From assembly GCF_000190755.2 (NCBI RefSeq), contig NZ_JH109153.1, positions 1,115,872 through 1,179,871 on the forward strand: a DNA stretch of 64,000 nucleotides, in the 5' to 3' direction. The stretch comes from Methylobacter tundripaludum SV96 (lineage in GTDB: Bacteria > Pseudomonadota > Gammaproteobacteria > Methylococcales > Methylomonadaceae). The notes under the pieces are model-generated. The model was not told where the DNA came from and ran no database searches. It was given only the letters and a program-made list of their open reading frames with translations. Positions 9,933 through 18,192 of the stretch are shown here, piece by piece; the first letter of the stretch is position 1, and each line of letters opens with the position of its first letter. A program made the position numbers and the translations under genes.

Positions 9933-9999
9933 GTCAATCCCCCTCATTGATTGACAGCCATAACTCTCCCTGCATCGCGCCATTGATGCAGGGTTTTTT
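9933..9999 (+). promoter_or_regulatory. nitB leader: two tandem hairpins, the second an intrinsic terminator
   Basis: Hairpin 1 at 9933-9955 pairs gtcaatc with gattgac. Hairpin 2 at 9968-9993 pairs ccctgcatc with gatgcaggg (9 bp, 8-nt loop) and is followed directly by six T (9994-9999). The nitB ribosome site (aaggag, 10009-10014) and ATG (10021) follow at once. No plus-strand gene ends within 2.6 kb upstream, so the terminator most likely acts on the leader of the nit operon itself, that is, as an attenuator. Confidence 0.65.
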
Positions 10000-10020
10000 A
10001 CTCATAACAAGGAGCATTCC

Positions 10021-10503
10021 ATGCCAGTAGTTCAAAAACCAGCCCACGTCAACGGCGATTTTTTTGTGGATTACGAAGAGAAAGTATTCGAGGACGTAAA
10101 AGCTCAACCCGGCGAAAAAGCCCTGGTGAAATTCCACACCGTCGCCTTTGAAGGTTCCATCGGCTTCGTGAATCTGTTGCAGGCGACCCGCTTGCAACGC
10201 AAAGGCTTTGAAACCTCGATCCTGTTGTACGGGCCGGGCGTAACTCTGGGCATTCAACGCGGCTTTCCGCGCTTGGGCGACGAGGCTTTTCCGGGACACC
10301 AGAACTACACCACACAAATCAACAAGTTCATGGCCGAAGGCGGCAAAGTCTATGCCTGCCGGTTCGCGCTGCAAGCCTTGTACGGACACGGCGAACCCAG
10401 CCTGATCGAAGGCATCCGTCCGGTCAGCCCGCTGGATGTATTGGACATCGTGCTGATCCATCGCCGCGAGAACGCTTTCATCCTGGACACCTGGACGATG
10501 TAA
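10021..10503 (+). CDS. nitB: NitB: MSMEG_0572/Sll0783-family nitrogen starvation response protein
   Basis: A 160-residue soluble protein, first gene of the Nit1C cluster. It matches the MSMEG_0572/Sll0783 family along its length ([20 protein letters not shown] near the start, [20 protein letters not shown] in the middle, [11 protein letters not shown] near the end). In Synechocystis the homologue Sll0783 is induced by nitrogen starvation and influences polyhydroxybutyrate accumulation; in Pseudomonas the cluster is needed for growth on cyanide. The molecular activity is unknown. The fold resembles DsrE-like proteins, but no catalytic Cys is obvious. A strong AAGGAG precedes it. A 155-bp gap with an inverted repeat separates it from nitC. 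Confidence 0.92.
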   Translation: MPVVQKPAHVNGDFFVDYEEKVFEDVKAQPGEKALVKFHTVAFEGSIGFVNLLQATRLQRKGFETSILLYGPGVTLGIQRGFPRLGDEAFPGHQNYTTQINKFMAEGGKVYACRFALQALYGHGEPSLIEGIRPVSPLDVLDIVLIHRRENAFILDTWTM

Positions 10504-10533
10504 ATCATTCGAAACACTAAAAACGGCGGTTTG

Positions 10534-10618
10534 GTCCACGAAAGACACAAAAAACACGAAATAAACCGCGTACATCTACCGTTAATATTTTCGTGCTTTT
10601 TGTGCTTTTCGTGGACCC
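10534..10618. repeat. Dispersed inverted repeat family B between nitB and nitC
   Basis: Arms gtccacgaaagacac and the complementary cttttcgtggacc flank AT-rich spacer. Relatives occur at 16492-16539, 26103-26370, 40079-40192 and 62437-62485. Transcribed, it would form a hairpin inside the nit message. Confidence 0.75.
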
Positions 10619-10658
10619 ACTGCTTTTCCCAGAATAATCAGCAACAGGAGTACAGATT

Positions 10659-11651
10659 GTGACATCGAAAAAAATCGTCAGGGCGGCAGCGGTACAGATT
10701 GCACCGGTGTTCGATTCGGCCTTCGGCACCGTCGACAAGGTTTGTCAGGCCATCAGCGACGCAGCCAAGGAAGGCGCGCAATTGGTGGTATTTCCGGAAA
10801 CCTTTGTGCCGTACTACCCGTATTTTTCGTTCGTGCTGCCGCCGGTCGCGTCCGGCGGCGCGCATCTTAAGCTTTACGAACATGCCGTCGTGGTGCCGGG
10901 ACCGGTCACCGACGCCGTTGCCGCCCAAGCCCGCTCGCTGGGCGTGGTCGTGGTGCTGGGCGTCAATGAGCGCGACCACGGCAGCCTTTACAACACCCAA
11001 CTGATTTTCGATGAGACCGGCAGTCTGGTGCTGAAGCGGCGCAAGATCACCCCGACTTTCCATGAACGCATGATCTGGGGCCAAGGCGACGCTTCCGGCC
11101 TTAAGGTAGTCGAGACCGGCATCGGCCGCATCGGCGCGCTGGCCTGCTGGGAACATTACAACCCATTGGCCCGTTACGCATTGATGGCTCAGCATGAGGA
11201 AATCCATTGCAGCCAGTTTCCCGGCTCCTTGGTCGGGCCGATTTTCGCCGAGCAGATCGAAGTCACCATTCGCCACCACGCCCTGGAATCCGGGTGCTTC
11301 GTCATCAACGCGACCGGCTGGTTGAGCGATCAGCAGATCGAATCGGTAACGCCCGATCCCGGCTTGCAAAAAGCCCTGCGCGGCGGTTGTTGCACGGCAA
11401 TTATCTCGCCCGAAGGCCAGCATCTGGCAGAACCCTTGCGCTCCGGCGAAGGCATGGTCATCGCCGACCTGGATATGTCGCTGATCACCAAACGCAAACG
11501 CATGATGGACTCGGTCGGCCACTATGCCCGTCCCGAACTGTTGAGCCTGAGGATCAATGACAGACCTGCGGCACCGATGTTCAGCGAGGAATCGACTGCC
11601 GAACTGTCTTTTCCGCCCATCCACAGCAACGAGCAACCCAGCCATGAATAA
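10659..11651 (+). CDS. nitC: NitC: Nit6803-family nitrilase
   Basis: A 330-residue nitrilase of the Nit1 branch, the core enzyme of the cluster. The catalytic triad is visible: Glu47 in [13 protein letters not shown], Lys128 in [12 protein letters not shown] and Cys162 in [14 protein letters not shown]. Family members hydrolyse nitriles to acid plus ammonia; the Synechocystis enzyme prefers fumaronitrile, and the Pseudomonas NitC is required for cyanide assimilation. The start is GTG at 10659, with CAGGAG 8 nt upstream. The 3' end overlaps nitD by 8 bases, showing translational coupling. Confidence 0.95.
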   Translation: MTSKKIVRAAAVQIAPVFDSAFGTVDKVCQAISDAAKEGAQLVVFPETFVPYYPYFSFVLPPVASGGAHLKLYEHAVVVPGPVTDAVAAQARSLGVVVVLGVNERDHGSLYNTQLIFDETGSLVLKRRKITPTFHERMIWGQGDASGLKVVETGIGRIGALACWEHYNPLARYALMAQHEEIHCSQFPGSLVGPIFAEQIEVTIRHHALESGCFVINATGWLSDQQIESVTPDPGLQKALRGGCCTAIISPEGQHLAEPLRSGEGMVIADLDMSLITKRKRMMDSVGHYARPELLSLRINDRPAAPMFSEESTAELSFPPIHSNEQPSHE

Positions 11652-12747
11652 AGCCGAAGCCATTTCGTCACAGCTGATCACCGAACTGCAATCGTTGGGA
11701 TTGCGGCTGGAGGACGCCGAATCCGGTATTGGCGTTCGTCGCGGCGGTGCCGGTCCTTCCGACCACAAAGCCGTTACTATCGGCGGCAAGACCATCATGG
11801 TGCCGATCGCCACCGCCGGAGCGATCAATTCGCCGTTCGTCGCAGACCACCCGGATACTCAAGGGGGCAGCGTTATTCGTCTTAATGGCAAAAACATAGC
11901 TTCCATCGCGTTCCCTCGCCAACCGCGTTTTTACGGTTTGCAAACTGCGGACGGCGTGCCCTACTCCCATATCGCCACGCTGCATGCCGCGGATGTGCTG
12001 GCCACCACGGTGTTGCAGTCCTGCATACGCTACAGCAACCGCAAAAAATCCTGCCAGTTTTGCGCGATCGGCCAATCGCTGGACGCAGGCCGCACCATCC
12101 TCCGCAAAACGCCGGAGCAATTGGCCGAAGTCGCCCGTGCCGCAGTAGAGTTGGACGGCGTAAAGCACATGGTGATCACCACCGGCACACCCAACCTGAC
12201 CGATCGCGGGGCCGCGATTCTGTGCGAAAGCGCGCTTGCGGTGAAAGCCGCCGTTGACTTGCCGATTCAGGGCCAATGCGAGCCGCCTGACGATGATGTT
12301 TGGTTCAAACGCATGAAAGCCGCGGGCATCGACAGCCTGGGCATGCATCTGGAAGCCGTCACCCCGGAAGTCCGTAACCGCATCATGCCCGGCAAGGCCG
12401 GTGTGCCGCTGGAACGTTACATGGATGCTTTCGATGCGGCCGTCTCAGTGTTCGGTCGGGGCGAAGTCAGCACTTACATACTGGCCGGGCTTGGCGATAC
12501 CGTGGAGGCGATCCTGTCCGTTTCCAAACAGCTGATAGACAAAGGCGTGTATCCGTTCGTGGTGCCTTTCATACCGATTACCGGCACGCCTCTCGCACAC
12601 TACCCGTCTCCCGATCCGCGTTTCATGCAGGATATTCTGCAACCGTTGGGCGCTATGCTGAAACAAGCCGGACTCCGCTCCGCCGACATGAAAGCGGGCT
12701 GCGCCAAATGCGGCGCTTGCTCGGCCCTTTCCAGTTACGAGGCCTGA
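11644..12747 (+). CDS. nitD: NitD: MSMEG_0568-family radical SAM protein
   Basis: A 367-residue radical-SAM enzyme always linked to Nit1 nitrilases. The cluster-binding cysteines are widely spaced: Cys127, Cys137 and Cys140 ([18 protein letters not shown]), a CX9CX2C pattern instead of CX3CX2C. BioB-like features follow ([22 protein letters not shown]). The C-terminus carries a second Cys group (GCAKCGACS). The reaction is unknown. I chose the ATG at 11644 because it overlaps nitC by 8 bases and begins the conserved family sequence; earlier in-frame codons lie inside nitC. Confidence 0.92.
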   Translation: MNKAEAISSQLITELQSLGLRLEDAESGIGVRRGGAGPSDHKAVTIGGKTIMVPIATAGAINSPFVADHPDTQGGSVIRLNGKNIASIAFPRQPRFYGLQTADGVPYSHIATLHAADVLATTVLQSCIRYSNRKKSCQFCAIGQSLDAGRTILRKTPEQLAEVARAAVELDGVKHMVITTGTPNLTDRGAAILCESALAVKAAVDLPIQGQCEPPDDDVWFKRMKAAGIDSLGMHLEAVTPEVRNRIMPGKAGVPLERYMDAFDAAVSVFGRGEVSTYILAGLGDTVEAILSVSKQLIDKGVYPFVVPFIPITGTPLAHYPSPDPRFMQDILQPLGAMLKQAGLRSADMKAGCAKCGACSALSSYEA

Positions 12748-12748
12748 C

Positions 12749-13291
12749 ATGCTGAACGAATCTAGCAACCATTTTGTCCCAACCGAGTACCTGGTCAAAT
12801 GGGTGACCCAGGACTGGGAACGCGAGCAAATGCTGCGCTTGCGGCAGGCGGTATTTTGCGAGGAGCAAGGCGTTTTTCAGGGCGATGACCGTGATGACAT
12901 CGACCGGATCGCCACCCCCATTGTCGCTATCGCCTGCGTCGGCGGACTGCCCGATGAAGTGGTCGGAACCGTCCGCATTCACCAGGCCGAACCCGGAATC
13001 TGGTGGGGCTCGCGACTGGCGGTGGCGGCCGACTACCGTAAACAGGGCAACCTGGGTGCCGCGCTGATCCGTCTGGCGGTCACCACCGCCCATGCCCAAG
13101 ACTGCCACACTTTTCTGGCACAGGTGCAAAGCCGCAATGTACCGTTGTTTCGCCGTCTGCACTGGCGTTCGCTACAGGAAATTGAACTGCACGGTCGGCC
13201 GCATCATCTGATGCAGGCTGATCTGGGTTTCTATCCGGCCTATGCCGATGGCGCGACCGGTTTTATTGCTACCGGCAGGATTGCCGCATGA
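12749..13291 (+). CDS. nitE: NitE: MSMEG_0567/Sll0786-family GNAT acetyltransferase
   Basis: A 180-residue GNAT N-acetyltransferase. The start resembles acyl-homoserine-lactone-synthase-like GNATs (MLRLRQAVFCEEQGVF); the acetyl-CoA loop is RKQGNLGAALIRLA. The substrate is unknown. In mycobacteria this domain is fused to the next gene's product, while here the two are separate genes that overlap by 4 bases (12749-13291 and 13288-14265), so the proteins probably act together. The start lies one base after the nitD stop. Confidence 0.9.
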   Translation: MLNESSNHFVPTEYLVKWVTQDWEREQMLRLRQAVFCEEQGVFQGDDRDDIDRIATPIVAIACVGGLPDEVVGTVRIHQAEPGIWWGSRLAVAADYRKQGNLGAALIRLAVTTAHAQDCHTFLAQVQSRNVPLFRRLHWRSLQEIELHGRPHHLMQADLGFYPAYADGATGFIATGRIAA

Positions 13292-14265
13292 GCGATTTAA
13301 GCCGACTGACTCAACACATAAAACAAAGCATCGGCCTGGCGCACAAGCGCGACATCGCCGCCGTAGCGGACATGCTTGCCAAGCGAACACCGTTTCATGA
13401 CAGCGCAGTTCCGCTGGGTGACGACTGCGCCGCCATACCCGACCAGGACGGTTTTTTGTTGTTGGCGACGGAAGGTTTCCTGAACGACTTTGTCGCCGCC
13501 CAGCCCTGGTTTGCCGGTTACTGCGGCGTGATGGTCAACGTCAGCGACATTTACGCGATGGGCGGCCGTCCCGTAGCAGTGGTCGATGCGATCTGGAGCG
13601 ACGGCGAACAAAAAGCCCGGCCGGTACTGGAAGGCATGATTGCCGCCTCCGAAATTTATGGCGTGCCTATCGTCGGCGGGCACAGCAATCTTCGCAACGA
13701 CCGGCCGCAGCTGTCGGTGGCGATTCTCGGCCGCGCCAACAGACTGCTCAGCAGCTTCGAAGCAAAAGCCGGGCAAAAGCTGCTGGCGGCGGTCGATTTG
13801 CGCGGACATTTTCGCGAACCCTATGCCTGGTGGGATGCCAGCACCGATTCGCCGCCCGAAAGATTGCGCGAGGATCTGGAACTATTGCCGCTACTCGCAG
13901 AAACCGGGCTGTGCGCCGCCGCAAAAGACATCAGCATGGCCGGCATGATCGGCACAATGCTGATGCTGCTGGAATGCTCCGGCTTGGGCGGTACGATCGA
14001 CATGGCCTCCATACCCTGCCCGCCCGGCATCCCATTGGAGCGCTGGCTTTGCTGTTTTCCCAGTTACGGCTTCGTGCTGAGCGCGGAAGACGAACATACC
14101 GAAGCCATTATTGAACTCTTCTCGCGGCGCGGCATTGCCTGCGCGGTGATCGGCGAAACCGATGCTTCCGGCCGCCTGCGCCTTGCCGATGCGGACAGCG
14201 AGGAACTGCTATGGGACTTGCATGCAGAACCGTTGACCGGCTGCAGCATGGAACTCAAGCAGTAG
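13288..14265 (+). CDS. nitF: NitF: Sll0787-family AIR-synthase-like protein
   Basis: A 325-residue member of the PurM/SelD/HypE/ThiL superfamily of ATP-using enzymes. The N-terminal part has the metal/ATP motif PLGDDCAAI and the GVMVNVSDIYAMGGRP strand; the C-terminal part has KDISMAGMIGTMLML and FVLSAEDEH. Such enzymes activate oxygen or nitrogen groups by ATP-dependent phosphorylation or dehydration. Overlap of 4 bases with nitE. The TAG stop is inside a dispersed repeat (14262-14333), so the extreme C-terminus may have been changed by repeat insertion. Confidence 0.9.
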   Translation: MSDLSRLTQHIKQSIGLAHKRDIAAVADMLAKRTPFHDSAVPLGDDCAAIPDQDGFLLLATEGFLNDFVAAQPWFAGYCGVMVNVSDIYAMGGRPVAVVDAIWSDGEQKARPVLEGMIAASEIYGVPIVGGHSNLRNDRPQLSVAILGRANRLLSSFEAKAGQKLLAAVDLRGHFREPYAWWDASTDSPPERLREDLELLPLLAETGLCAAAKDISMAGMIGTMLMLLECSGLGGTIDMASIPCPPGIPLERWLCCFPSYGFVLSAEDEHTEAIIELFSRRGIACAVIGETDASGRLRLADADSEELLWDLHAEPLTGCSMELKQ

Positions 14266-14333
14266 GGTACGCTGCGCGTACCTTCCACATTGATTTTTAT
14301 GAAGATTACAAAGGTACGCACAGCGTACCCTAC
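14262..14333. repeat. Dispersed inverted repeat family D overlapping the nitF stop
   Basis: Arms gtagggtacgctgcgcgtacc and the complementary ggtacgcacagcgtaccctac. A second copy lies at 30552-30620. It separates nitF from nitG and would form a strong hairpin in the mRNA. Confidence 0.9.
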
Positions 14334-14376
14334 TAAGCTAACCGCTTTGCAACTTTTACGGTAAGAGGTATTACCC

Positions 14377-14664
14377 ATGCCTGAAATGCGTTTTCGCGTC
14401 CGTTGGCCGGACCAATCCGCCACCCTTTGCTATTCGCCATCGCAGGTGATCAAGGATTTTTTCAATCCGGGCGAAACCTACGAGCTGGAGGATTTTCTCG
14501 CCCGTAGCCGTGCAGCCCTGCAAATCGCCAGCGAGCGGGTTCGCCAAAAGTATGGTTACACCTGTTCCAGCGCAATGAGTCAGCTGGCCGAGATTGAAAC
14601 TATCGCCGCGCGTTTTTCGGACACTGAAAACCCGAAGGTTTTGGTGGAAGCGTTCATAGAGTAA
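14377..14664 (+). CDS. nitG: NitG: MSMEG_0570-family nitrogen starvation response protein
   Basis: A 95-residue protein, the smallest of the cluster. It matches the MSMEG_0570 family (MPEMRFRVRWPDQSATLCYS, then PSQVIKDFF, YELEDFLARSRAALQIASERV and CSSAMSQLAEIE). The activity is unknown; it is found only beside Nit1-type nitrilases. It is preceded by AAGAGG and separated from nitF by repeat D and from nitH by 526 bp of repeats, so cotranscription with nitH is less certain than for nitC-nitF. Confidence 0.9.
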   Translation: MPEMRFRVRWPDQSATLCYSPSQVIKDFFNPGETYELEDFLARSRAALQIASERVRQKYGYTCSSAMSQLAEIETIAARFSDTENPKVLVEAFIE

Positions 14665-14753
14665 CCACATCCAAAACAAGGCCTTATGACCAATACCGTT
14701 GACTTAAGCCCTCTCCAGAAGGAGGAGATTGGGTAAAGAAAAATCGAATGTCT

Positions 14754-15072
14754 CGTTCCCACGTAGCGCGTTGGAACGAGAGCCAAGACGACCCAGGCGC
14801 TTATGCTAGTTCCCAAGCTCCAGCTTGGGAATTCAGTGGGGGAAGCTCCAGCTTCCCGTCTCGCGAAGCTGGAGCTTCGTTATCTGGGTTCCCAAGCTGG
14901 AGCTTGGGAACCAGCATATCGTCATTTCGCCATAAACGCTGGAATAACCGCCTCGGACATAGGCCGGAATAAGCCTGCCCGGCGTAAGCAAGGGCGGGTG
15001 TTTCCGGCGAAACTGTGCGGCAAGCCGGAAACGCCACCTCGCGCTACGCTTGGGCGGCCTTATTCCGGCCTA
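14754..15072. repeat. Repeat-filled gap between nitG and nitH, including composite family A copy 2
   Basis: The 526-bp gap holds a hairpin at 14754-14778 (cgttcccacgtagcgcgttg type), the 109-bp composite palindrome at 14806-14914 (inverted copy of 9341-9449) and a long imperfect inverted repeat at 14959-15072 (arms aggccggaataagcc and ggccttattccggcct). No gene is seen in it. Confidence 0.88.
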
Positions 15073-15190
15073 CGTCGAGATGTGTATAACGATGAGCGCA
15101 GCGCGTGGGAACGAGAGCAAAAACAGGGTGAGCTTCCGGCCCGGCACTCAGGAATCACAAACCGCCACACAACAACAAAGAGAGAACCCC

Positions 15191-16486
15191 ATGAATAATC
15201 AACAAAACAATCCACACCCGCATTATCAAGTCATCATCGTCGGCGGCGGCCAGGCCGGTTTGTCGGTGAGCTATCACCTGCAAAAGCTGGACATCAGCCA
15301 CATCGTCTTTGAAAAAAACCGGGTCGCCCATTCCTGGCGAAATGATCGCTGGGACAGTTTTTGCCTGGTGACCCCGAACTGGCAATGCCGGTTGCCGGAT
15401 TTCCCCTATCAAGGCGACGACCCGCAAGGCTTCATGCTCAAGGACCAGATTGTCGAGTATGTCGAAGCTTTTGCCCAAAAGATCAACGCACCGCTGAGCG
15501 AAGGCGTGACCGTAATGCGTGTCCGTCGGGGCAATCAAGGCTGGCTTGAGGTAACGACGAGCGCCGGTGAGTTCACCGCCGATCACCTGGTCGTGGCAAC
15601 CGGCGGCTACGATATTCCGATTATCCCGGATTATGCCCAAAATCTTCCCGACCATATTACCCAGATCCATTCCGTGCAATACCGCAACCCGCAATCCCTT
15701 CCTGCCGGTGAGGTGCTGGTCGTGGGCACCGGACAATCCGGCGTACAGCTGATGGAAGACCTGCATTTGGCGGGTCGTAAAGTGCATTTGGCAGTCGGCA
15801 ACGCCCCCCGTTCGCCGCGCCTGTATCGCGGACGGGAAACGACGGAATGGCTGTACGATCTGGGCTTTTACCGACTGACTTTGGATAATCACCCAATGGG
15901 CGATGCGGTTCGTCACAAGACCAACCACTATCTGACCGGGCGTGACGGCGGCCATGAAATCGATCTGCGCAAGTTTGCGCTGGAAGGCGTCAGTCTGTAC
16001 GGCAGCATGGCCAATATCCAAGGCGCCACGCTGGAATTCAAAGCGGACTTAACCCAAAATCTGGACGAGGCCGACGACGTGTATGTGCGTATACGCAAGG
16101 ATATTGACCGCTATATTGCGGAGAACGGCATCGATGCGCCGGAGGAACCGCCGTTCAGGAAAGTCTGGGAACCCGAATTCGATCCATTGACTGTGGATGC
16201 CGATGCCGCGGGCATCACCTCCATCGTGTGGGCGATCGGTTTTCGGCCGGATTACAGCTGGATAGAGCTACCGGCTTTCGATGTTCAGGGTCATCCGCAA
16301 TTCCAGCGCGGAATAACCAACGAAGAGGGGCTCTATTTTATCGGTTTGCCCTGGCTCAACACCTGGGGTTCCGGCCGCTTTCTGGGGATCGCCGAGGATG
16401 CGCAATACCTGGCGGGGGTGATTCAGGGCAAGATAGAGGCCGCGCAGAGCCAGACCTGCACATCGCGCCGGCCTGCCATGAATTAA
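15191..16486 (+). CDS. nitH: NitH: MSMEG_0569-family flavin-dependent oxidoreductase
   Basis: A 431-residue flavoprotein resembling group-B monooxygenases. It has an N-terminal FAD motif (VIIVGGGQAGLSVSYHL), the sequence SWRNDRWDSFCLVTPNW characteristic of this group, and a second Rossmann motif for NAD(P)H (VLVVGTGQSGVQLMEDL). The C-terminal WAIGFRPDYSW completes the FAD site. Substrate unknown; it is the last regular member of the Nit1C set. The start ATG at 15191 follows GAGAGAA; an upstream in-frame ATG at 15050 lies in repeat DNA and is not used. Confidence 0.92.
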   Translation: MNNQQNNPHPHYQVIIVGGGQAGLSVSYHLQKLDISHIVFEKNRVAHSWRNDRWDSFCLVTPNWQCRLPDFPYQGDDPQGFMLKDQIVEYVEAFAQKINAPLSEGVTVMRVRRGNQGWLEVTTSAGEFTADHLVVATGGYDIPIIPDYAQNLPDHITQIHSVQYRNPQSLPAGEVLVVGTGQSGVQLMEDLHLAGRKVHLAVGNAPRSPRLYRGRETTEWLYDLGFYRLTLDNHPMGDAVRHKTNHYLTGRDGGHEIDLRKFALEGVSLYGSMANIQGATLEFKADLTQNLDEADDVYVRIRKDIDRYIAENGIDAPEEPPFRKVWEPEFDPLTVDADAAGITSIVWAIGFRPDYSWIELPAFDVQGHPQFQRGITNEEGLYFIGLPWLNTWGSGRFLGIAEDAQYLAGVIQGKIEAAQSQTCTSRRPAMN

Positions 16487-16491
16487 TTATC

Positions 16492-16539
16492 CACCACGAA
16501 GAACACGAAGCTTATGCTTTCCTTCGTGTCTTCGTGGTG
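16492..16539. repeat. Dispersed inverted repeat family B, nitH/arsS intergenic
   Basis: Arms caccacgaagaacacgaag and cttcgtgtcttcgtggtg around an 11-nt loop. It lies between the convergent nitH and arsS genes and could serve as a bidirectional terminator. Confidence 0.85.
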
Positions 16540-16557
16540 AGTAAAACCAAAAACATT

Positions 16558-17529
16558 TCACGACCGACTTGTCCCCAATGCCCCGCCGCAACTACTGCCC
16601 TGCCCCGCCGTGCAACCGTAACAATGCGCGGCGGTGGCAATGCTTGCCCCATTGAGTATCTGCGGCAACAAATCGCCGATATGAATACGCCCTGCCGCCG
16701 CACCGAGCGGCATATCCAGCATCTGGTTAAAGTCGCAATCGTAAACAGTGCCCTGCCAATCGATGCTCACTGTGTTCAGGCACATCAGACGGTCGAGATT
16801 GTCCTTTTTGAAGCTGCCGCGCAACAATTCCAGGTAAGCATCGAATCGGCCCTGGCTGACCAGCATGCTGCCGAACCGCTGGATCGGCATGTTGGCGATC
16901 GCATACAGGCGGTTAAAAACGATACCGTAATGTTGCTGCAAATGCTGTTTGTAGGCCTGTTCCAGGTTGTGTTGGTCCGGCGGCAATACGGCATCCTGCG
17001 GGTTATAAACCAGATTAAGCTGCAACGGACTGTCCTGCCCACCGTAACCCAAGCGGTTCAGGCGTTGCAATGCCGCCAAGCTGTCCTTGAATACGCCTTT
17101 GCCACGCTGTTTATCGACGTTTTCCTCAAGATAGCATGGCAGCGAAGCGACGATTTCGACCTGCTGCTCGGCCAGGAATTCCGCCATCCCGGCATAGCGC
17201 CGATCTTCCAAGATGGTCAAATTGCAGCGGTCGATGACGCTGATGCCCCGGCTGCGCGCTTGTGTTACCAAATACTGAAAATGCGGATGCATTTCCGGAG
17301 CGCCGCCGGTTAAATCCAGGGTATGAATACTTGCAGCTTCGGCAACCGCCAACACCTGTTCCAGCGTTGCCAAGCTCATCAGCTCGGTGCGCTTTGGCCC
17401 GGCGTTGACATGGCAATGCACGCAACTCAGGTTGCAGAGATAGCCTAGATTGACTTGCAAAATTTCCAGCGGTTTGCGGAAAATGGCGGGGAAATCGCTG
17501 CCTGCCAGTAGCGGTTGGGTATCATGCAT
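16558..17529 (-). CDS. arsS: ArsS: arsenosugar biosynthesis radical SAM protein
   Basis: A 323-residue radical-SAM/Cys-rich enzyme. The iron-sulfur motif is CNLSCVHC (Cys32, 36, 39), followed by DLTGGAPEMH. The Cys-rich C-terminal end (CYGCTAGQGSSCGG) is typical of ArsS. ArsS moves the adenosyl moiety of SAM onto dimethylarsinite made by ArsM, forming 5'-deoxy-5'-dimethylarsinoyl-adenosine, an arsenosugar precursor. ArsM is encoded at the other end of this block. I chose the ATG at 17529, 5 bp after the DUF3047 stop, as it is followed by the conserved start of the family. Confidence 0.93.
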   Translation of the reverse strand: MHDTQPLLAGSDFPAIFRKPLEILQVNLGYLCNLSCVHCHVNAGPKRTELMSLATLEQVLAVAEAASIHTLDLTGGAPEMHPHFQYLVTQARSRGISVIDRCNLTILEDRRYAGMAEFLAEQQVEIVASLPCYLEENVDKQRGKGVFKDSLAALQRLNRLGYGGQDSPLQLNLVYNPQDAVLPPDQHNLEQAYKQHLQQHYGIVFNRLYAIANMPIQRFGSMLVSQGRFDAYLELLRGSFKKDNLDRLMCLNTVSIDWQGTVYDCDFNQMLDMPLGAAAGRIHIGDLLPQILNGASIATAAHCYGCTAGQGSSCGGALGTSRS

Positions 17530-17534
17530 CGTTG

Positions 17535-18179
17535 TTAATCCTTGGAAAACCAAATGTCGCCATAATAGGCCAAAACGTGTCCGCCGCTGTTATCGGTATC
17601 GGTCATCAGCGCCACCGCATCGATAGCGCGCAAATCTTCGCCGAACAGTTTTTGCAGGTCGGCGCGGACATTGCGCTTTTCTGTGTACCAGACGTTCAGC
17701 ACCGCCTCAGGGCCGCGCAGTGCCATCATCATCGCATGATCGCCGCCAAAAGCATTGGGCCAGACCGTGTCTTTGGCGGTGTTGCCCACCCAGACATAAT
17801 TAATCGCTTTGGTCTGCCAAAACGCCAGCCCGCCTTTGACTACCACATAAATGCGGGCGGCGTAATCGTCGCCGGCCTTGCTTTGTTCATTCAACCCGCT
17901 CAAGCGGTCGGCAATGCGCCACGACCAATTCAGGAACGGCGTCTGTTCGAGATTAATGCGTTGCTCCTTAAACAACCCTGAAGCTGCGGCATGGCTGTCG
18001 GCTTTCAGCACCTCGATACCGTCCAGGGTTTGCAACCGGTAACGGGTTTCGCCTTTAAAATCTTTGCGCTCCCAGCCGTCGAGCCGGTTGCGGCTGAATT
18101 CGCCAAGCATCAGCGTCGGTTCGGCAGCCAAATTCTGTGCCGCTAAAACTGTCAATAATACAATGAACAGCCTTCTCAT
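17535..18179 (-). CDS. DUF3047 family exported protein
   Basis: A 214-residue protein with an N-terminal signal peptide (MRRLFIVLLTVLAAQNLAAE). The body matches DUF3047 (LNWSWRIAD, DDYAARIYVVVKGGL, INYVWVG and the end IDAVALMTDTDNSGG). It is probably periplasmic; the function is unknown. Its place directly before arsS (5 bp) and after a TVP38 gene (13 bp) makes it part of the arsenosugar block. DUF3047 genes also occur without ars genes, so the link to arsenic is by context only. Confidence 0.88.
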   Translation of the reverse strand: MRRLFIVLLTVLAAQNLAAEPTLMLGEFSRNRLDGWERKDFKGETRYRLQTLDGIEVLKADSHAAASGLFKEQRINLEQTPFLNWSWRIADRLSGLNEQSKAGDDYAARIYVVVKGGLAFWQTKAINYVWVGNTAKDTVWPNAFGGDHAMMMALRGPEAVLNVWYTEKRNVRADLQKLFGEDLRAIDAVALMTDTDNSGGHVLAYYGDIWFSKD

Positions 18180-18192
18180 GCCGATTCCCGAC

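Noticed and set aside
10638-11828. Long 396-codon frame on the strand opposite nitC
   Set aside because: It is the shadow of the nitrilase and nitD start in GC-biased DNA; composition is typical of an antisense frame.
11668-12348. 226-codon minus-strand frame inside nitD
   Set aside because: Antisense shadow of the radical SAM gene.
15155-16021. 288-codon minus-strand frame across nitH
   Set aside because: Antisense shadow of the flavoprotein gene, whose FAD motifs are clear on the plus strand.
16228-17313. 361-codon plus-strand frame over nitH end and arsS
   Set aside because: It spans two convergent real genes and a repeat; no domain features.
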